IMG/VR virus record: IMGVR_UViG_3300029787_000154 | Location: 1,006-36,060 of that record | Strand: one strand, 5' to 3' | DNA length: 35,055 nucleotides | Origin: a virus | In this document: positions 1-6,423 of the stretch, in pieces | Position numbering within the stretch: the first letter of the stretch is position 1 | Layout of the letters: each line of letters opens with the position of its first letter | Program-made: the position numbers and the translations under genes | Notes under the pieces: model-generated | What the model saw: the letters and a program-made list of their open reading frames with translations, nothing else | Databases searched by the model: none | What the model was told of the DNA's origin: nothing

Positions 1-6
1 TCTACG

Positions 7-102
7 ATGTTTCGCATAAAACCTAAAATTGGGCGCAATGAGCCATGTTATTGTGGCTCAAATAAAAAATACAAAAAATGTTGTTTACATAAGGGGATAT
101 AA
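7..102 (+). CDS. SEC-C motif mini-protein (31 aa)
   Basis: A 31-residue frame whose second half is a SEC-C zinc-binding motif: [10 protein letters not shown], then Lys-Lys-Tyr-Lys-Lys-Cys-Cys. The CxC...CC ligand set is known from the C-terminus of SecA and from many small or fused proteins, where it binds zinc and mediates interactions. Here it stands almost alone. The frame is open to the left edge, so the protein may be longer and only its C-terminal tail visible. Its TAA overlaps the next ATG by one base, so the two are translationally coupled. The role in the phage is unknown. Confidence 0.75.
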   Translation: MFRIKPKIGRNEPCYCGSNKKYKKCCLHKGI

Positions 103-341
103 TGACAAAATTTTATTTAGAAACACTAGCAGACCACGCAATTGCAGCTGGAGTATGGACCACATGCTTTATCGTTTTGTTTGGCTTGATTTTTTACTAC
201 TTACATAAATGGTATATCTGGAAAAATTTTAGAAAGATAGTCATTATGCTTATGGCGCTTGATCATAAGCTAAATAAGTTATTAAAAGATACGAAATGGG
301 TGAGTCCACATGATCCCGGTGATGAGCATGTTTCTGATTAA
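102..341 (+). CDS. Small single-span membrane protein (79 aa)
   Basis: Not recognised by family. One hydrophobic segment runs over about residues 13-36, followed by a basic cytoplasmic-looking stretch (Lys-Trp...Lys-Asn-Phe-Arg-Lys) and a polar C-terminus. An AAGGGG ribosome site precedes the ATG, which overlaps the stop of the SEC-C gene. The next frame overlaps its 3' end by 32 bases. Two small membrane proteins ahead of replication genes are common in phage early operons, but the sequence gives no function. Confidence 0.7.
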   Translation: MTKFYLETLADHAIAAGVWTTCFIVLFGLIFYYLHKWYIWKNFRKIVIMLMALDHKLNKLLKDTKWVSPHDPGDEHVSD

Positions 342-501
342 CATTGCGGAATGGTGCGTGAATGCACTGGTACTATCACTAGCGTTATTTTTTAGCGCTT
401 TAGCCGCATTTATCTTTGCAATCCTAACCAGCTTGATAAAAGATATGTGCGTAAAAAAATATAACAACATAACACAGAGGACAACAACATGGGAAAACTA
501 G
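310..501 (+). CDS. Small membrane protein (63 aa)
   Basis: A short frame dominated by a long hydrophobic stretch at about residues 6-44, enough for one long or two tight membrane segments, then a basic polar tail. Several in-frame ATGs lie near the start (310, 322, 328) and the true one cannot be fixed. It overlaps the preceding gene by 32 bases and the nuclease gene by 13, as expected in a packed early operon. No family recognised. Confidence 0.55.
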   Translation: MIPVMSMFLINIAEWCVNALVLSLALFFSALAAFIFAILTSLIKDMCVKKYNNITQRTTTWEN

Positions 502-1142
502 ACTTACATGGGTCAAAATACATCTTACAAGATGGTACAAAAGCACCTAGCGTAACTACGATTATTGGCCAGAATCTTGGCTGGAATAAAAATGTATTAA
601 TGAACTGGGCAAAACGTCAAACGATGATTGGTAAAGATGCAGATGCAGTATTACAAGAAGCAGCAGATATAGGCACGTTACTGCATTTATTAATTGAAGG
701 TCATCAAAGAGGTTTTGACGTGGATACAGGCGATTTTACGCGCAACCAGACCGAAAAAGCACTGGTATGCTTTGGTGGGTATCTGGAATGGGCAAACAAG
801 GTAAAGTTTAAGGCGCTGGCTAGTGAAATGGTTGTTATTGATGAGGAACAGCGTGTGGCGGGGACCATTGATTGCGTGGGGAAAGTTGGGGACGACTTAG
901 TGGTAATTGATTGGAAAACGAGCCGTTATTTGTATAAAGAGCATAAAATTCAAATTTCTAAGTACATTGATTTATTAGAAAGAGCAAAAAAGGGGAGACA
1001 CTTTGCGTATGGCATGGTGTTGCGTTTTGATAAGGAAGAGGTAAAGTTTCACCAGCATAAAGTGGGTAGGGATAAGATTGAAGCTGGTGTAAAAATATTT
1101 GATGCATTATTAGCTCTCCAGAATCTAAAAAATAAAGTTTGA
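489..1142 (+). CDS. PD-(D/E)XK nuclease (RecB/Cas4-like exonuclease)
   Basis: A 217-aa protein with the RecB/Cas4-type nuclease core: His66 in a Gly-Thr-Leu-Leu-His motif, Glu113, Asp128 in Gly-Thr-Ile-Asp, Asp141-Trp-Lys143 (the D-x-K signature) and Gln155 in a Gln-x-x-x-Tyr motif. These residues coordinate the metal and catalyse DNA cleavage in the family. In phages such proteins act in recombination, replication or host DNA degradation. The length fits a stand-alone nuclease domain. AGAGGA precedes the ATG by 8 bases. It directly precedes and overlaps the primase-helicase, which supports a replication or recombination role. Confidence 0.88.
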   Translation: MGKLDLHGSKYILQDGTKAPSVTTIIGQNLGWNKNVLMNWAKRQTMIGKDADAVLQEAADIGTLLHLLIEGHQRGFDVDTGDFTRNQTEKALVCFGGYLEWANKVKFKALASEMVVIDEEQRVAGTIDCVGKVGDDLVVIDWKTSRYLYKEHKIQISKYIDLLERAKKGRHFAYGMVLRFDKEEVKFHQHKVGRDKIEAGVKIFDALLALQNLKNKV

Positions 1143-3022
1143 AACCGCAGTTTCCGCGTACTAATTCCGCTGGGAATCGTGCGCGTTGCCCTATTTGCGA
1201 AACCAAGGATTTCTCGGTTGCGATTTATGAGGATCATGCTTTTTGCCATCGATGCAAAAAGGATTGGCAGTTTGGGGAGAAAAAAGCCAATGGAATTGCT
1301 GCTCCTGTAGAATTACTAAACACGCGGACACCGTTGTTTGTAAAAGTAGATAAGCTTATTAAGGATGCGCGGTATGAAGAAGCAAGGGAGAATTTTGTAG
1401 AGCATTTTGATGTTGTAGTAAAACACTTGCAGCTGCCATGGCCAGAAAGTGCGAAAGATGAACTGTATGGTCTGGGTGCTTTGAATAAGAAAGATAATAA
1501 TAAAGATACGGTGCAGCTGGTGTTCCAGATCGATGAGGATCACTATAAGCATCACAAAGGACCACAGTATGGGAATGCAGATTGTAGTATTTATCCTAAG
1601 AGCGTACTTCCGCAACTACAAAAAACTAGTACGCTCCTCCTCTGTGAAGGCGAAAAAGACGCAATCACAGCCAACGCAAACGGTGCGCCAGCCATATCAT
1701 TTACCTCGGGTGCTGGCGCACTACCCCGCGATATATCTAGTCTAAAAGAGTTTACAAATATTGTTATTTGTTTTGATAACGATAAGGTGGGGAAGGAAGG
1801 AGCGCAAAAGGTTGCGAAGGCATTGTTTAAGCAGACTAAATCCCGGCGTATTAAAATATTAAACTGGAGTGGTAAGGCCGATAAATACGACATAACCGAC
1901 TACTTTGTAGATGGATATACGGCCAATGACTTATATAGTTTAATTGATACGATGCCAGTATATGGGAGCAGCTCGCAAGATTTTGGGGGTCTGGTGGAGT
2001 ATGATCCAGAGACATTTGTGAATACCTTGCAGCGGGAAGTAGTGCAGATATGTGATGAAATTTTACTAGAGAATGGCACGTCTAGCATCTCTGGCCAATC
2101 CAACGTAGGCAAATCAATATTGGCGTTGCAGTTTGCCATGTGCGTGGCCATGGGCGTGCCGTTTCTTACCTTTAACGTACCACGGCCACGGCGTGTGCTG
2201 TTGGTCCAGTTTGAAATGATGGACGCTCATATGTCAAACAGGATCGAGAAAACAGCCAAGGCTATGTTAGGTCAATACCCGCAGCACTTCGAGCGATATA
2301 AGAACAATTTGCGGATTACATCGGTAGAACAGATCAAAATCTTTACCGATCAGTACCAAGCGATTGAGGGGAACTTGATGGCAGCCGATCCACCGTATGA
2401 TGTAGTGGTGGTGGATAACTTATATTCTTCTGGGGCAGCGAATATTGCGAAGAATGATGAGCTTACGCAGTTAATGAGTCGCATTGACCAGCTGCGGAAA
2501 GAGTATAAGTGTGCGTTTATGATGGTGAGTCACCATAAGAAGTTGGAAGAGAAACGGCCGCTAGAACATTCTATGGTGTATGGGGGGTCGTACTTTGTGA
2601 ACTTCTTGGATAACTTAATACAAGTAGCGAATACTGGACGGCATAACCAGTTGAAGGTGTTTAAGATCACGAAGATACGCACAGAGAACGAATTCCATGA
2701 GATACCCCTAGGTATTTTCTTGCAAACGGAAGATGACGAACTCTACTTTCAGTACAAGAAACCGCTGCCAAAAAACGAAGCGTACTGGTACACCGATCCA
2801 GAAGAAAATACGGAAGAAAGAATCTTAAAAGAGTTGGAAACAGAGGGTGACAATTTTACATACAAGCAGATGCAAGATGCGCTAAAAGAAGTGCTGAATA
2901 TTACTAGTACTAGGAGTGTTTATAAGTGGTTGGATAAGCTTACGAATATGGGGTATATCGCTAAGATTGAAAAGGGTCACTACGTAAAATGTGCAAACGA
3001 ATTAGAAAGTTTTTTGGATTAG
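1139..3022 (+). CDS. Primase-helicase (zinc ribbon, Toprim, RepA-like ATPase)
   Basis: A 627-aa replication protein in three parts. A zinc ribbon (Cys17, Cys20, Cys36, Cys39) resembles phage T7 primase. A Toprim domain follows, with Glu170 in Cys-Glu-Gly-Glu and Asp213-Asn-Asp215. A RecA-fold ATPase comes next, with Walker A Gly319-Gln-Ser-Asn-Val-Gly-Lys-Ser326 and Walker B ending at Asp426. The tail from about residue 560 looks like a winged helix. The combination matches phage primase-helicases that prime and unwind the fork, with a RepA/AAA_25-type rather than gp4-type motor. The start is TTG, overlapping the nuclease stop (TTGA), so expression is probably coupled. It is the main replication gene of the window. 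Confidence 0.88.
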   Translation: MKPQFPRTNSAGNRARCPICETKDFSVAIYEDHAFCHRCKKDWQFGEKKANGIAAPVELLNTRTPLFVKVDKLIKDARYEEARENFVEHFDVVVKHLQLPWPESAKDELYGLGALNKKDNNKDTVQLVFQIDEDHYKHHKGPQYGNADCSIYPKSVLPQLQKTSTLLLCEGEKDAITANANGAPAISFTSGAGALPRDISSLKEFTNIVICFDNDKVGKEGAQKVAKALFKQTKSRRIKILNWSGKADKYDITDYFVDGYTANDLYSLIDTMPVYGSSSQDFGGLVEYDPETFVNTLQREVVQICDEILLENGTSSISGQSNVGKSILALQFAMCVAMGVPFLTFNVPRPRRVLLVQFEMMDAHMSNRIEKTAKAMLGQYPQHFERYKNNLRITSVEQIKIFTDQYQAIEGNLMAADPPYDVVVVDNLYSSGAANIAKNDELTQLMSRIDQLRKEYKCAFMMVSHHKKLEEKRPLEHSMVYGGSYFVNFLDNLIQVANTGRHNQLKVFKITKIRTENEFHEIPLGIFLQTEDDELYFQYKKPLPKNEAYWYTDPEENTEERILKELETEGDNFTYKQMQDALKEVLNITSTRSVYKWLDKLTNMGYIAKIEKGHYVKCANELESFLD

Positions 3023-3025
3023 CGC

Positions 3026-3169
3026 ATGGAGCGGAGAGGTAAAAAAGGTAAAAAAGGTAAAAAACCATTTTACCTACCTACGCTAATTACGGTAAGTCTT
3101 CACGTCAATCTTTTTTACATTTTTTACATTTTTTACATTCTGGGGGTGTGCGGTGTTTTTTTACACTAA
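3026..3169 (+). CDS. Possible 47-aa basic/hydrophobic peptide
   Basis: An ATG four bases after the primase-helicase stop opens a 47-codon frame. It has a striking tripled Gly-Lys-Lys near the N-terminus and a tripled Phe-Tyr-Ile in the second half, which is hydrophobic enough to span a membrane. Both repeats are encoded by the two arms of the inverted tandem-repeat structure in this interval, so the frame may be a by-product of a DNA or RNA signal. There is no clear ribosome site of its own and no family was recognised. Confidence 0.3.
   Translation: MERRGKKGKKGKKPFYLPTLITVSLHVNLFYIFYIFYILGVCGVFLH
3039..3136. repeat. Inverted array of 9-bp repeats (origin candidate)
   Basis: Three head-to-tail copies of GGTAAAAAA (3038-3064) face three copies of TTTTTTACA (3111-3137), each at exactly 9-bp pitch. 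The arms are reverse complements over 26 positions with two mismatches, separated by 46 bases. The DNA or its transcript could fold into a long A/T hairpin. A/T-rich iterated sites just downstream of a phage helicase-primase gene are typical of replication origins. The U-rich right arm could also act in termination. Confidence 0.6.
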
Positions 3170-3371
3170 ATGCCCATTATCGCATTATGCGGATAAACAC
3201 TGCAAATTTGCAATGGAAGATGAAACTGGTATAAAATGTAAGTATATATTCGGCTGGTATCATAAGCTAAATATCAAACACTTAACCCGGTGTTTTTTTA
3301 AAATGAAAAACCGTGACAGATTGGCTTGGCGCAACGAAATGATAAAAAAATTCGGGCAACCAGAAATATAA
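3153..3371 (+). CDS. Small Cys-rich protein (72 aa)
   Basis: A GTG-initiated 72-aa frame, basic, with Cys and His residues spread through it (Cys7, Cys17, Cys29, Cys47 with nearby His) that could form a small zinc site. The C-terminal half is Lys/Arg rich and might contact nucleic acid. It follows the primase-helicase and lies within the last repeat-like T tract. No family recognised; coding is supported mainly by composition and the protein-like hydrophobic pattern. Confidence 0.5.
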   Translation: MFFYTKCPLSHYADKHCKFAMEDETGIKCKYIFGWYHKLNIKHLTRCFFKMKNRDRLAWRNEMIKKFGQPEI

Positions 3372-3399
3372 AAATCCTACAGCTGAAATATTAAAATGC

Positions 3400-3573
3400 G
3401 TGGCTGGAAAAGGTTTTGGACCAAAAATTTGGAAAAAAAGCAAAAGTCCAAACATCCGTAGTAACATTTTGTTACGTGATTTTTTAGCGATATTCGCAGC
3501 AATCCAAGCGCAAAAAAACCCGCAAAAAAGCCGCAAAAAAGCGCAATCAAAACAACATTCAAACCAGCGCTAA
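3400..3573 (+). CDS. Possible small basic protein (57 aa)
   Basis: A frame from a GTG at 3400 encodes 57 residues. A basic, Gly/Lys-rich N-terminus is followed by a short amphipathic helix (Leu-Leu-Arg-Asp-Phe-Leu-Ala-Ile-Phe-Ala-Ala-Ile) and a Lys/Gln/Ser-rich tail. The frame is open some 50 bases further upstream but has no better start codon there. A 21-codon ATG frame at 3395 overlaps it. There is no convincing ribosome site. DNA-binding would fit the charge, but this is speculative. Confidence 0.3.
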   Translation: MAGKGFGPKIWKKSKSPNIRSNILLRDFLAIFAAIQAQKNPQKSRKKAQSKQHSNQR

Positions 3574-3651
3574 AACATGCGATATTTTGCAAGCTTGCAA
3601 GCAATCCAAAGCGCATTTAATGCGAGCTAGTCAAAACAGCGCAAACAATCC

Positions 3652-3666
3652 TAGTACCTGGTACTA
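3652..3666. promoter_or_regulatory. 15-bp perfect palindrome, possible operator
   Basis: TAGTACC-T-GGTACTA is a perfect inverted repeat with 7-bp arms and a one-base centre, in a gene-free stretch. Its size and symmetry suit a dimeric repressor site. No recognisable promoter overlaps it and no second copy was noticed. Confidence 0.4.
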
Positions 3667-3755
3667 AACAGCACCAAAAAACGCGTATTTTATCGACGGG
3701 CGGCGCATGTACCGCCGGCGGGAATTCATGTAAAAAAACGGCGTTTTATAGCCAT

Positions 3756-3787
3756 TTTACGGAATGTTTACGGAATATTTACGGAAA
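3756..3787. repeat. Three TTTACGGAA iterons at 11-bp pitch
   Basis: TTTACGGAAT occurs at 3756-3765 and 3767-3776, and TTTACGGAAA at 3778-3787. They are spaced 11 bp, one helical turn, so a bound protein would sit on a single DNA face. TTTTATAG boxes flank the array on both sides. Phased iterons in a non-coding stretch behind replication genes point to an origin or autoregulatory site. Confidence 0.55.
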
Positions 3788-3857
3788 ACAGCTTTTTATA
3801 GTGTTTTATTAAGTGAATACGGCGCGAACTATGGCCGCGGCGGGTGTATATGTGCAT

Positions 3858-3889
3858 AAAAAAAACCCGGCGCAAACCGGGTTCTTTTT
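3858..3889 (-). terminator. Rho-independent terminator (minus-strand operon)
   Basis: AACCCGG (3864-3870) and CCGGGTT (3877-3883) form a 7-bp G/C-rich stem with a CGCAAA loop. On the minus strand a run of eight T residues starts within the stem and continues past it, two bases after the stop of the 34-aa peptide gene. The plus-strand side has five T residues, so it may work both ways. Confidence 0.88.
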
Positions 3890-3890
3890 G

Positions 3891-3995
3891 CTAGTCTTCA
3901 ATTGGATATTTCTTATTCACGTACCAAAACAGCGCCGCAAAATACGCAATGTAGAATAGCCATTTAAGTTCTATTAAAAAAAGAATGATTTTCAT
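3891..3995 (-). CDS. 34-aa membrane peptide
   Basis: A 34-residue peptide that is nearly all one membrane span: a short basic start, about 24 hydrophobic residues rich in Leu, Ile, Phe, Ala and Trp, then a polar end (Asn-Lys-Lys-Tyr-Pro-Ile-Glu-Asp). Its ATG follows the stop of the GP88-like gene with no gap (TAA-ATG), so it is the third cistron of the operon. The terminator begins one base after its stop. The tight placement between stop codon and terminator is the main evidence that it is real. Function unknown. Confidence 0.6.
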   Translation of the reverse strand: MKIILFLIELKWLFYIAYFAALFWYVNKKYPIED

Positions 3996-4946
3996 TTAAT
4001 GAATTGGAATCAATATTTTAACGTCTTTAAATCGCTCTATATTACCGCATGCGTGCGGGTTTTCTTTGATTAGTGTACACTCGCCGCACTTACCCGGACA
4101 AATGAACGTTTTAGCGCTATTTACTTGTTGTTTAATATCGCGGCGCATTTGCGGCGTTAATGCGTTTTCTTTCCATGCTTTTAACGTCTCTTTTGTAGTA
4201 GTGACCGCGATAAACTCGCCGCGGGTAATGGCCATATTTTTAACATAATCAAAAACAGGCCCGTTTTGATACATTCCGCCGCTGCTTAAGTTGAGCGCGT
4301 AATTTGTTGGCCATGTATACCCGCTTTGATCTAACTCTTTAAATAGGTGCAAAGACTTACTATATCCGTACGCCTTAAGCTGCGGAAACTTCTTTAGTGT
4401 ATCCATCCAAAAACGCAAACCTTGCAAGCTGCTAAAATCACCATCAACGTACAACCTAAACGGTACGTTTTGGCCGCGAAATTTGCGCGAATTCAAGAGC
4501 TTTTTGAATTCTTGGTGTATTAGTCCGCGATACGCTGGCGAGCGCTCTATTAATGTATTTTGTAGCTGCCTAAAAAGCGGGGCGGGATAGCGCCACGCCT
4601 TAAGACTATAACAGAAACCTTTCGCAGCCAGCCAGCATTCTAACGCGCCGGGGCAATTGAAGCCGGGTAATGTGGACCAGCTTAAAAATGGGAGTTTTGC
4701 GTTTTTAAACGCGAACATACTAAACGGCGTTTTTATCGCGTCTTTTAATGGTGCGTTAATCCACGTTATCATTTTTGCCGCGCCGGTTTGCCATGCTTGC
4801 TTATTTAGCATGACAGCCCGCGCGATAATGTTTAATAATGGTTTAAGCAGCGCCGCGGGTTTGAAGTTATCGCGGGCGATTGTTGTTAATTGCGCGGTGA
4901 TAAATGCGCGATTCATTGTTTGTGGTGTTGTTTTCTGTGTTTTCAT
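3996..4946 (-). CDS. GP88-like family protein
   Basis: A 316-aa protein that I place in the phage GP88-like family from its layout. A central Cys motif (Cys98-Pro-Gly...Cys104...Cys112-Tyr-Ser) is followed by Lys-Ala-Trp-Arg-Tyr-Pro and Arg-Gln-x-x-Asn. Then come a Val-Asp-Gly-Asp-Phe block and a Tyr-Ser-Lys-Ser block, and a C-terminal Cys cluster (Cys283, Cys287, Cys290, Cys300). The Cys sets suggest a metal or cluster site. The family is seen in phages and plasmids, but its biochemical role is not established to my knowledge. It lies 15 bases behind the DUF2786-like gene on the same strand and is unusually G/C-biased in codon choice relative to the late genes. Confidence 0.7.
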   Translation of the reverse strand: MKTQKTTPQTMNRAFITAQLTTIARDNFKPAALLKPLLNIIARAVMLNKQAWQTGAAKMITWINAPLKDAIKTPFSMFAFKNAKLPFLSWSTLPGFNCPGALECWLAAKGFCYSLKAWRYPAPLFRQLQNTLIERSPAYRGLIHQEFKKLLNSRKFRGQNVPFRLYVDGDFSSLQGLRFWMDTLKKFPQLKAYGYSKSLHLFKELDQSGYTWPTNYALNLSSGGMYQNGPVFDYVKNMAITRGEFIAVTTTKETLKAWKENALTPQMRRDIKQQVNSAKTFICPGKCGECTLIKENPHACGNIERFKDVKILIPIH

Positions 4947-4961
4947 GGTGGTGTCTATCCT

Positions 4962-5729
4962 TTATTGGTTTAATTGTTTTATACTACTTCCATTAATAGC
5001 GCCGCCCGCCAAACTGCAATTGCTGCCGCTTTTATGGCCTGATCTTTCGCCGTATTCATTGCGCGATGAACTGCCGCGCATACTGCGAGCGCTGCCGCCG
5101 TAATTCGTAGATACATACTCATTAACAGCTATCAATTGATTAGTGGTAATAAGTGCGAATGTTTCCGGGTCTGTTGTTTTTTTAACTTCTTCGCGGCTTT
5201 CGTTTAGTCTATCTTGAATCGCTTTTATAAATCCAATTCTAAACGAATTGCGCCAGCCGCGCATCATTTCGGAACGCATACCAAGCCGCCGCGCGTTTGC
5301 GTCCGCTTTTCTGTATTCTGTAACGCAGTCTGTTAATAGTGTACGGTATGAAATCACAAACATATATGTGCATATTTCACGATCACTAGAGCGGCCAACA
5401 AACCAAATTTTATTGCTACCATTACGTACTAAAAAGCGGCAATTATTCGCTTTAGAGATTGCCCGCGCTAAGTCCCAAATATATCTAGCTGCGCGGCTTT
5501 GTACTGGTAAGCCGTGTTCGTAATAATCGACCTCAGAATCCGTTATGCTTTCATCTGTATTGTTTGGATCGTATGCGTTTACGCTTGCTAAACTTATTTT
5601 GTGTTCTAAAGTAAGCTTGTTTACCTTCTTCATAAATGCGGCGGCTTCCGCTTGGTTTCCTATTTGTTCCGCGCTTTCTGCGTGTTCTAATAGCTTTTTG
5701 ATTTTATCTAGTGTTTTATCTTCTATCAT
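4962..5729 (-). CDS. DUF2786-like protein
   Basis: A 255-aa protein whose first 50 residues fit the DUF2786 signature: Lys-Ile-Lys-Lys-Leu-Leu-Glu-His-Ala-Glu-Ser, an Ala-rich helix, then Leu-Glu-His-Lys-Ile. The middle (about 75-200) is a folded domain with aromatic and Arg residues as in proteins that carry DUF2786 at the N-terminus. The last 40 residues are Ser/Gly/Asn rich and probably disordered. It is the first gene of the minus-strand unit, with AAAGGA ahead of the ATG and a good promoter about 60 bases upstream. Function unknown; the family occurs in phages and bacteria. Confidence 0.72.
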   Translation of the reverse strand: MIEDKTLDKIKKLLEHAESAEQIGNQAEAAAFMKKVNKLTLEHKISLASVNAYDPNNTDESITDSEVDYYEHGLPVQSRAARYIWDLARAISKANNCRFLVRNGSNKIWFVGRSSDREICTYMFVISYRTLLTDCVTEYRKADANARRLGMRSEMMRGWRNSFRIGFIKAIQDRLNESREEVKKTTDPETFALITTNQLIAVNEYVSTNYGGSARSMRGSSSRNEYGERSGHKSGSNCSLAGGAINGSSIKQLNQ

Positions 5730-5764
5730 GTTTATCTATCCTTTATTTGTTTATTGTTTTAATT

Positions 5765-5780
5765 CTCATATATATATGAG
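5765..5780. promoter_or_regulatory. 16-bp palindrome at the minus-strand start site
   Basis: CTCATATATATATGAG is perfectly self-complementary. It lies just downstream of the -10 box of the leftward promoter, in the leader of the DUF2786-like gene, where a bound repressor would block transcription. Confidence 0.5.
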
Positions 5781-5789
5781 TGTTGCTTT

Positions 5790-5818
5790 AATGTAGCTTA
5801 GTGTTTGCGCCGTGTCAA
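5790..5818 (-). promoter_or_regulatory. Sigma-70-type promoter of the minus-strand operon
   Basis: Read on the minus strand, a perfect -35 TTGACA (5818-5813) is followed after exactly 17 bp by TACATT (5795-5790), four of six matches to the -10 consensus. Transcription would start near 5783 and run into the DUF2786-like gene. Confidence 0.65.
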
Positions 5819-5894
5819 CAGCCATTTAATAATATTTTTGACAGTGAGTGAGTCCAAAAGAATTGCGGCGGATCATGTGCCATTTATCGCAGCA

Positions 5895-5914
5895 TTTGCA
5901 ACAGTTTGCAACAG
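5895..5914. repeat. Tandem TTTGCAACAG pair
   Basis: Two perfect 10-bp direct repeats, TTTGCAACAG, lie at 5895-5904 and 5905-5914, between the leftward promoter and the late promoter. The reverse complement, TGTTGCAAA in tandem at 10-bp pitch, is the repeat that flanks the attachment site near 29.75-29.98 kb. The two loci probably bind the same protein. Confidence 0.6.
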
Positions 5915-5940
5915 CTTAATAATTTCACGTCGGGCGACCC

Positions 5941-5979
5941 TTGGATAAACTATCCACCGTCCTATAATGTTACAGTAAC
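5941..5979 (+). promoter_or_regulatory. Late promoter with two overlapping operators
   Basis: A perfect -10 TATAAT (5963-5968) has a weak -35 TTGGAT (5941-5946) at 16 bp. Two inverted repeats overlay it: GGATA-AAC-TATCC (5943-5955) between the boxes and GTTAC-A-GTAAC (5969-5979) at the start point. Such a layout indicates a tightly regulated rightward promoter driving the regulator and terminase genes, with a leader of about 110 nt. Confidence 0.6.
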
Positions 5980-6084
5980 TTATCGGTACACCAAGGCAAA
6001 ACGTTGCCCGGTCGTGCTAGTGTGTCTCTAAATTTTTTTTCCCTTTTTTGTCAACACTTGCCGTGTGTATTTTCTGTAGCTTGT

Positions 6085-6423
6085 ATGCATAAAGAATGGC
6101 ACAACTTATCCGATGCGGATGCCAACATACTAGAAGATGCTATAGTACAAAGCGAAGAATTCGCCGCCAAACTTGCGATTTTTCGCTCCGGCCTAATCCC
6201 ACCAGAAGAGCGCTGGTTACAAATCAACGCACACTCCATATATGACAAACTAAGCAAAAGAGAACGAGAAGTATTTAACATGCGAACACTCAAACACACA
6301 TTCCCGGTAATAGCAGACGCTTTAGACATTAGCGTATCCAGTGCGAAAACATACTGGCGGCGCTGCTTGGCAAAGTGTGAAAAGATGTTTGTGTCACCTA
6401 ATGATGGTAATAGTGATGGCTAG
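6085..6423 (+). CDS. Sigma-70 region 4/LuxR-like HTH regulator
   Basis: A 112-aa protein, counting from the ATG at 6085; the frame is open back to a TTG at 6004, which would add a Cys/Phe-rich, unlikely N-terminus. The C-terminal half carries a helix-turn-helix typical of sigma region 4 and LuxR proteins: Leu-Ser-Lys-Arg-Glu-Arg-Glu-Val-Phe, then Ile-Ala-Asp-Ala-Leu-Asp-Ile-Ser and Ala-Lys-Thr-Tyr. Its place, just behind a regulated promoter and just ahead of terS, suggests a late-gene activator or a second terminase-associated DNA-binding protein. The choice between these is inference. Confidence 0.68.
   Translation: MHKEWHNLSDADANILEDAIVQSEEFAAKLAIFRSGLIPPEERWLQINAHSIYDKLSKREREVFNMRTLKHTFPVIADALDISVSSAKTYWRRCLAKCEKMFVSPNDGNSDG

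Larger units (their letters stand above)
3574..3863. other. Gene-free stretch with palindrome and iterons
   Basis: No reading frame longer than about 20 codons is convincing here on either strand. The stretch is visibly more G+C rich in patches and contains a 15-bp palindrome (3652-3666), a self-complementary CCGCCGGCGG at about 3712-3721, and three TTTACGGAA repeats (3756-3787) bracketed by TTTTATAG boxes. It ends in a terminator that serves the opposite-strand operon. A replication origin or control region is the likeliest content. Confidence 0.55.

Noticed and set aside
3343-3573. Frameshift joining 3153-3371 to the downstream frame at a run of seven A
   Set aside because: The downstream frame is +1, not -1, relative to the first gene, and no stop-proximal or hairpin signal supports a +1 shift.
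3377-3616. 79-codon minus-strand frame in the gene-poor region
   Set aside because: Phe/Leu/Cys-rich translation of an A-rich plus-strand stretch, with no ribosome site or promoter.
5838-5866. Plus-strand promoter with TTGACA at 5838
   Set aside because: The -35 is perfect but the hexamer 17 bp downstream (AATTGC) is a poor -10, and the late promoter at 5941-5968 is better placed.
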